A DNA stretch of 64,000 bases from Nocardioides plantarum (GTDB lineage: Bacteria; Actinomycetota; Actinomycetes; Propionibacteriales; Nocardioidaceae). The stretch spans positions 186,001 to 250,000 of the forward strand of contig NZ_VDMS01000001.1 in the NCBI RefSeq assembly GCF_006346395.1, written 5' to 3'. The notes below the pieces were generated by a model. The model had not been told where the DNA came from and did no database searches. It saw only the letters and a program-made list of their open reading frames with translations. Below, in pieces: positions 60,693 to 64,000 of this stretch (its first letter is position 1; each line of letters opens with the position of its first letter). The position numbers and the translations under genes were made by a program.

Positions 60693-63600
60693 AGCCCCTG
60701 GACCCCCGGGTCCTCCCGCACCTCCGACCCGCAAGAGCACTGCTCTCGATCGTCGTCGCGAGCGGCGTGCTCGGTGCGGTGCTGCTCGTCGCGCAGGCCT
60801 ACGCCCTGGCGGGGCTGGTGGTCTCGCTCGTGGGCGACGGCGCGACCACGCCGTACGCCGTGGGGCTGGCCTGCGTCGTCGCCGGCCGCGCCCTGACGAC
60901 GTACGCCGGAGACCTCGCCGCGGCCGCGGCCGCCGACCGGGTCGGGGCCCACCTGCGCACACACGTCATGGAGGACGCGCTGCGCCTCGACGCCACCGCC
61001 CACGCACGGCAGCGGGTGGGTGAGCTGACGCTGCTCACCACCCGCGGCGTGGCCGCCGTCGAGCCCTACCTGACCCGCTACCTCCCAGCGCTCGTGCTGG
61101 CCGCGGTGCTGCCGGTGCTGACGCTGGCCGCGATCGCGTGGGAGGACCGATGGGCCGCGCTCGTCGTGCTTCTCACCCTGCCGCTCGTCCCGGTGTTCGC
61201 GGCCCTCGTGGGCCTCGCGACCCGGGACCGGGTCGACCGACAGTGGCGCCTGCTGGGGCGCCTGTCGGGCCACTTCGTCGACGTCGTACGCGGGCTGCCG
61301 ACGCTGGTGGCCCACCGACGCGCGAGGGCCCAGTCGGCACGGATCGCCGAGGTGACCGACCGCTACCGGCGAGCCAACCGCGACGTGCTCCGGCTCGCCT
61401 TCGCCTCCTCCGCCGTGCTCGAGCTCGTCGCGACGCTGTCGGTCGCGCTGGTCGCGGTCACGGTCGGCCTGCGCCTGGCCGGCGGCGGCCTCGACCTGCA
61501 CACCGCACTGGTGGTGCTGCTGCTCGCGCCCGAGGCCTACTGGCCGCTGCGCCGGGTGGGGGCGGAGTTCCACGCCGCGGCCGAGGGGACGGCCACCTTC
61601 GAGCGGATCGCGGCGCTGGCCGAGGCCGTGCCGTCGCCGGTGCCCGTGACGGCGGGGGCACGGCTGGCGCTCCAGGGCGTCGAGGTCACCTGGCCCGGGC
61701 GGTCGGTCGCCGCCCTCGCGCCGGTCTCCGTCGACCTCCCGACGCGCGGCCTGGTCGCGGTCACCGGACCGTCGGGCTGCGGCAAGAGCACGCTGCTCGC
61801 AGCCGTCCTGGGCGAGGTGCCGCTCTCGGCCGGACGGCTCGTGGTCCCTGCGGCCTCGCTCGAGGAGTGGCGCGCCTCGGTCGCCTGGCTCGGCCAGGTG
61901 CCGTGGCTGGTGGCCGGCACGGTGGCCGACAACGTGCGGATCGGCCGGCCCGACGCCGACACCGCCGACGTCGTGGCGGCGCTGGCCCGCGTGGGTCTGC
62001 CGCTCGCGCCCGACCACCCGCTCGGCGAGGACGGTCGCGGCCTGTCCGCCGGCCAGCGCGCGCGGCTCGGGCTGGCCCGGGTGCTCGTGAGCGACCGGCC
62101 CGTCGTCCTCCTCGACGAGCCCACCGCCCACGTCGACGCCGCCACCGAGGAGGTGCTGCTGGGCGTCGTACGCGAGCTGGCGCGCGAGCGTCTGGTCGTG
62201 GTCGTGGCGCACCGGCCCGCGCTGGTGGCGGCGGCTGATCGGGTGGTCGAGCTGGCTCCGGTGACCCGGTTGGAAAATCTCCGCCTCAGCGGTGAATCTC
62301 CCACCGCTATGACGAAGCTTCGTCGTGGAGGTCGGAGTTTCACCACTGACGTGGTGAATCTCCCAACGCCTACGACCCCCGAGATCCGCACCCGCGCCCG
62401 CCTGGCGGCCGCCACCGTGCTGGGCGTCCTGGCCTCGACCGCCGGGGTCGCGCTGACGGCCACCGCCGGGTGGCTGATCGTGCGCTCGTCGGAGCACCCC
62501 CCGGTGCTGATGCTGATGGTCGCGATCGTCGGGGTCCGCACGTTCGGGCTGGCGCGGCCGGTGCTGCGCTACGTCGAGCGTCTGGTCTCGCACGACGCGG
62601 CGCTGCGGCTGCTCGCTGCGCGCCGCGTGCAGGTGTACGACGACCTGGTGCCGCTGGTCCCCGGGCGCACCGGGCGTCGTGGTGACGTGCTGGCGGCGGT
62701 CGTGGACGACGTCGACGCCGTGGTGGACGCCGTCGTACGGGTGCGGATGCCCGTGGCCACGTGGCTGGGCACGACCGGGCTGGTCGCGCTGGTGTCGGCG
62801 CTGTTCCTGCCCGCCGCCGCCCCGGTCGTCGCCGCGACCGGGCTGGTCGCCGGCGGCGTCGCGTGGTCCGTGGCGCTGGTCGGGGGGCGCCGGCACGGGG
62901 CGGCCCGGGTCCGCGCCCGCGCCACCCTGTCCGAGCGGGTCCTGGCCACCCTGCAGGACGCACGTCCGCTCGTGCTGTGGGGCGTCGAGGCAGGCCGGCT
63001 GGCCGAGGTCGAACGGGCCGGCGCGGCCCTCGGCACCGCGACCCGCCGGGCCGCCCGGTGGCTCGCCGCGGCCCGCACGGCGCCGCTGCTCGCGGCCGGG
63101 GCCGGGGTGCTGGTCATGGCCGATGTCGCGGCCGGACGTGTCTCGGACCCCGTGCTCGCGCTCCTGGTGCTCGCCCCCCTCGCCCTGGCCGAGGCTGCGG
63201 CCCCCCTCGCCGACGCGGGTGCGCTGCGCGACCCGACCCGTGCGGCCGCCGCGCGGCTCGACGCCCTCGCCGCCACCGCGCCCGCGGTGACCGAGCCCTC
63301 CCGGCCCGCACCGCACCCCGGGTCCGCCGACGTGGACGTCGACGGGGTCTCGGCCTCGTGGGGTGACGCACCCGCGCTGCGCGACGTGTCGCTGCGGGTC
63401 GGCCCCGGGCGCGCCACGGCCGTCGTCGGGCCCTCGGGCTCGGGCAAGTCGACGCTGGCGGCGGTGCTGGTGAGGTTCCTCGACCCGACCGCGGGCCGCT
63501 ACGCGTTGGGTCCGGTCGAGACCCGCGACCTGCGCGCCGACGACGTACGCCGCACGGTCGGGCTCCTGGACGACGACCCGTACCTCTTCGCCACCTCGGT

Positions 63601-64000
63601 GGTCGAGAACGTCCGGCTCGCCCGCCCCGACGCCACCGACGACGAGGTGCGGGCCGCACTGGTGGCCGCCCATCTCGACGACTGGGTCTCCTCGCTCCCG
63701 CGTGGCCTCGACACGGTCCTGGGTGACGGGGGCGACGCGGTGTCGGGCGGCGAGCGCGCCCGGATCGGTCTGGCCCGCCTGCTCCTGGCCGATCACGACG
63801 TGCTGGTGCTCGACGAGCCGACGGCTCACCTCGACCACGCGACCGCGACCGGCGTCGCCGACGACCTGCTCCGGCTGCGCACGACCACGGGCCTGGTGTG
63901 GATCACCCACACCGCGCACGGCCTCGACCGGATCGACGAGGTGCTCGACCTCAGCGCCGGGTGGGGTTCCCCAGATCGGTCACCAGGTCTCGACGCGCCG
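60689..64000 (+). CDS. cydDC: Fused CydDC ABC exporter (partial, runs off window)
   Basis: At least 1104 residues from the GTG at 60689; the stop lies beyond the window. Both halves of the heterodimeric CydCD exporter, needed to assemble cytochrome bd, are in one chain. First half: six-helix domain and ATPase with GPSGCGKSTLLAAVLG, LSAGQRARLGLARVLV and VVLLDEPTAHVDA. Second half: membrane domain starting near residue 570, then GPSGSGKSTLAAVLVRF, VSGGERARIGLARLLL and VLVLDEPTAHLDH. The frame was checked through both Walker motifs and the linker. The linker (about 530-565) is encoded by a REP-like element. Confidence 0.95.
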   Translation, partial: MKPLDPRVLPHLRPARALLSIVVASGVLGAVLLVAQAYALAGLVVSLVGDGATTPYAVGLACVVAGRALTTYAGDLAAAAAADRVGAHLRTHVMEDALRLDATAHARQRVGELTLLTTRGVAAVEPYLTRYLPALVLAAVLPVLTLAAIAWEDRWAALVVLLTLPLVPVFAALVGLATRDRVDRQWRLLGRLSGHFVDVVRGLPTLVAHRRARAQSARIAEVTDRYRRANRDVLRLAFASSAVLELVATLSVALVAVTVGLRLAGGGLDLHTALVVLLLAPEAYWPLRRVGAEFHAAAEGTATFERIAALAEAVPSPVPVTAGARLALQGVEVTWPGRSVAALAPVSVDLPTRGLVAVTGPSGCGKSTLLAAVLGEVPLSAGRLVVPAASLEEWRASVAWLGQVPWLVAGTVADNVRIGRPDADTADVVAALARVGLPLAPDHPLGEDGRGLSAGQRARLGLARVLVSDRPVVLLDEPTAHVDAATEEVLLGVVRELARERLVVVVAHRPALVAAADRVVELAPVTRLENLRLSGESPTAMTKLRRGGRSFTTDVVNLPTPTTPEIRTRARLAAATVLGVLASTAGVALTATAGWLIVRSSEHPPVLMLMVAIVGVRTFGLARPVLRYVERLVSHDAALRLLAARRVQVYDDLVPLVPGRTGRRGDVLAAVVDDVDAVVDAVVRVRMPVATWLGTTGLVALVSALFLPAAAPVVAATGLVAGGVAWSVALVGGRRHGAARVRARATLSERVLATLQDARPLVLWGVEAGRLAEVERAGAALGTATRRAARWLAAARTAPLLAAGAGVLVMADVAAGRVSDPVLALLVLAPLALAEAAAPLADAGALRDPTRAAAARLDALAATAPAVTEPSRPAPHPGSADVDVDGVSASWGDAPALRDVSLRVGPGRATAVVGPSGSGKSTLAAVLVRFLDPTAGRYALGPVETRDLRADDVRRTVGLLDDDPYLFATSVVENVRLARPDATDDEVRAALVAAHLDDWVSSLPRGLDTVLGDGGDAVSGGERARIGLARLLLADHDVLVLDEPTAHLDHATATGVADDLLRLRTTTGLVWITHTAHGLDRIDEVLDLSAGWGSPDRSPGLDAP
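62291..62367. repeat. REP-like hairpin element in the CydDC linker
   Basis: GGTGAATCTCCCACC (62291-62305) pairs with GGTCGGAGTTTCACC (62330-62344; 13 of 15), enclosing the perfect palindrome GACGAAGCTTCGTC (62311-62324). A third arm GGTGAATCTCCCAAC follows at 62353-62367. It is more AT-rich than flanking cydDC and read through in frame. Confidence 0.7.

Noticed and set aside
58170-63919. Long minus-strand frames opposite cydA, cydB and cydDC
   Set aside because: Low-complexity shadows; both cydDC Walker motifs and cydAB signatures are on the plus strand.

Overview
The window looks like a chromosomal segment of a high-GC actinobacterium, most likely in or near Nocardioides (family Nocardioidaceae). 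This rests on very high GC, many GTG starts, dense 4-bp ATGA/GTGA gene overlaps, leaderless-looking starts, a DUF222-HNH gene, and the actinobacterial block of ftsK, rodZ-like, rimO, pgsA, cinA, clgR, DUF3046, recA and recX. In this window that block is pulled apart by several insertions. No rRNA, tRNA, CRISPR array, insertion sequence or phage structural gene was seen.

Layout. (1) 1-4400, minus strand: end of a PPK2 polyphosphate kinase, a membrane protein, a GNAT acetyltransferase, a phosphoribosyltransferase, recX and recA. The recA upstream region holds a consensus LexA box and a PafBC/RecA-NDp-type promoter. (2) 4383-9564: five minus-strand genes joined by 4-bp overlaps (GT2 glycosyltransferase, DUF2064 protein, methyltransferase, membrane-anchored molybdopterin oxidoreductase, small membrane protein), divergent from a polytopic membrane protein. 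(3) 9699-18957: a dTDP-rhamnose-4-epimerase-like enzyme, a secreted protein, mtnP, DUF3046, a DinB-methyltransferase fusion, a GNAT, a frameshifted DUF222-HNH gene, small stress or unknown genes, a TetR/PH-like pair and a frameshifted MFS transporter. (4) 18960-24357: an ABC-2 exporter, a lone TOPRIM protein, an inverted REP-like pair, an HNH nuclease and an N6-type DNA methylase. (5) 24417-27033: pncB-pncA-nrtR, an NAD salvage operon behind a palindromic NrtR-type operator. (6) 27112-32482: lhr helicase and nei2 glycosylase, with lhr behind a PafBC-type leaderless promoter. (7) 32487-52087, minus strand: clgR, a cinA with no usable start codon, two giant secreted nucleotidase/nuclease genes, pgsA, rimO, a rodZ-like gene and ftsK. 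(8) 52336-58120: a secreted M4 protease, a decayed partial copy of an M56 peptidase gene, a lipoprotein, then the intact M56 peptidase and its BlaI-type repressor. (9) 58206-64000: cydA, cydB and a fused cydDC that runs off the window, facing BlaI across two palindromic operators.

Main themes. DNA-damage control links recA, lhr and the DUF222-HNH gene: all three carry the same 9-mer CTGTCGGTG at the start of a PafBC-like promoter, and in two of them it lies exactly 29 nt before the ATG. Secreted phosphate and nucleotide scavenging is concentrated in two giant genes inserted between pgsA and cinA, apparently at the cost of cinA's start. BlaI/M56 is placed to control cytochrome bd. Several REP-like hairpin elements have become coding sequence, in the recX N-terminus, the TOPRIM C-terminus and the CydDC linker.
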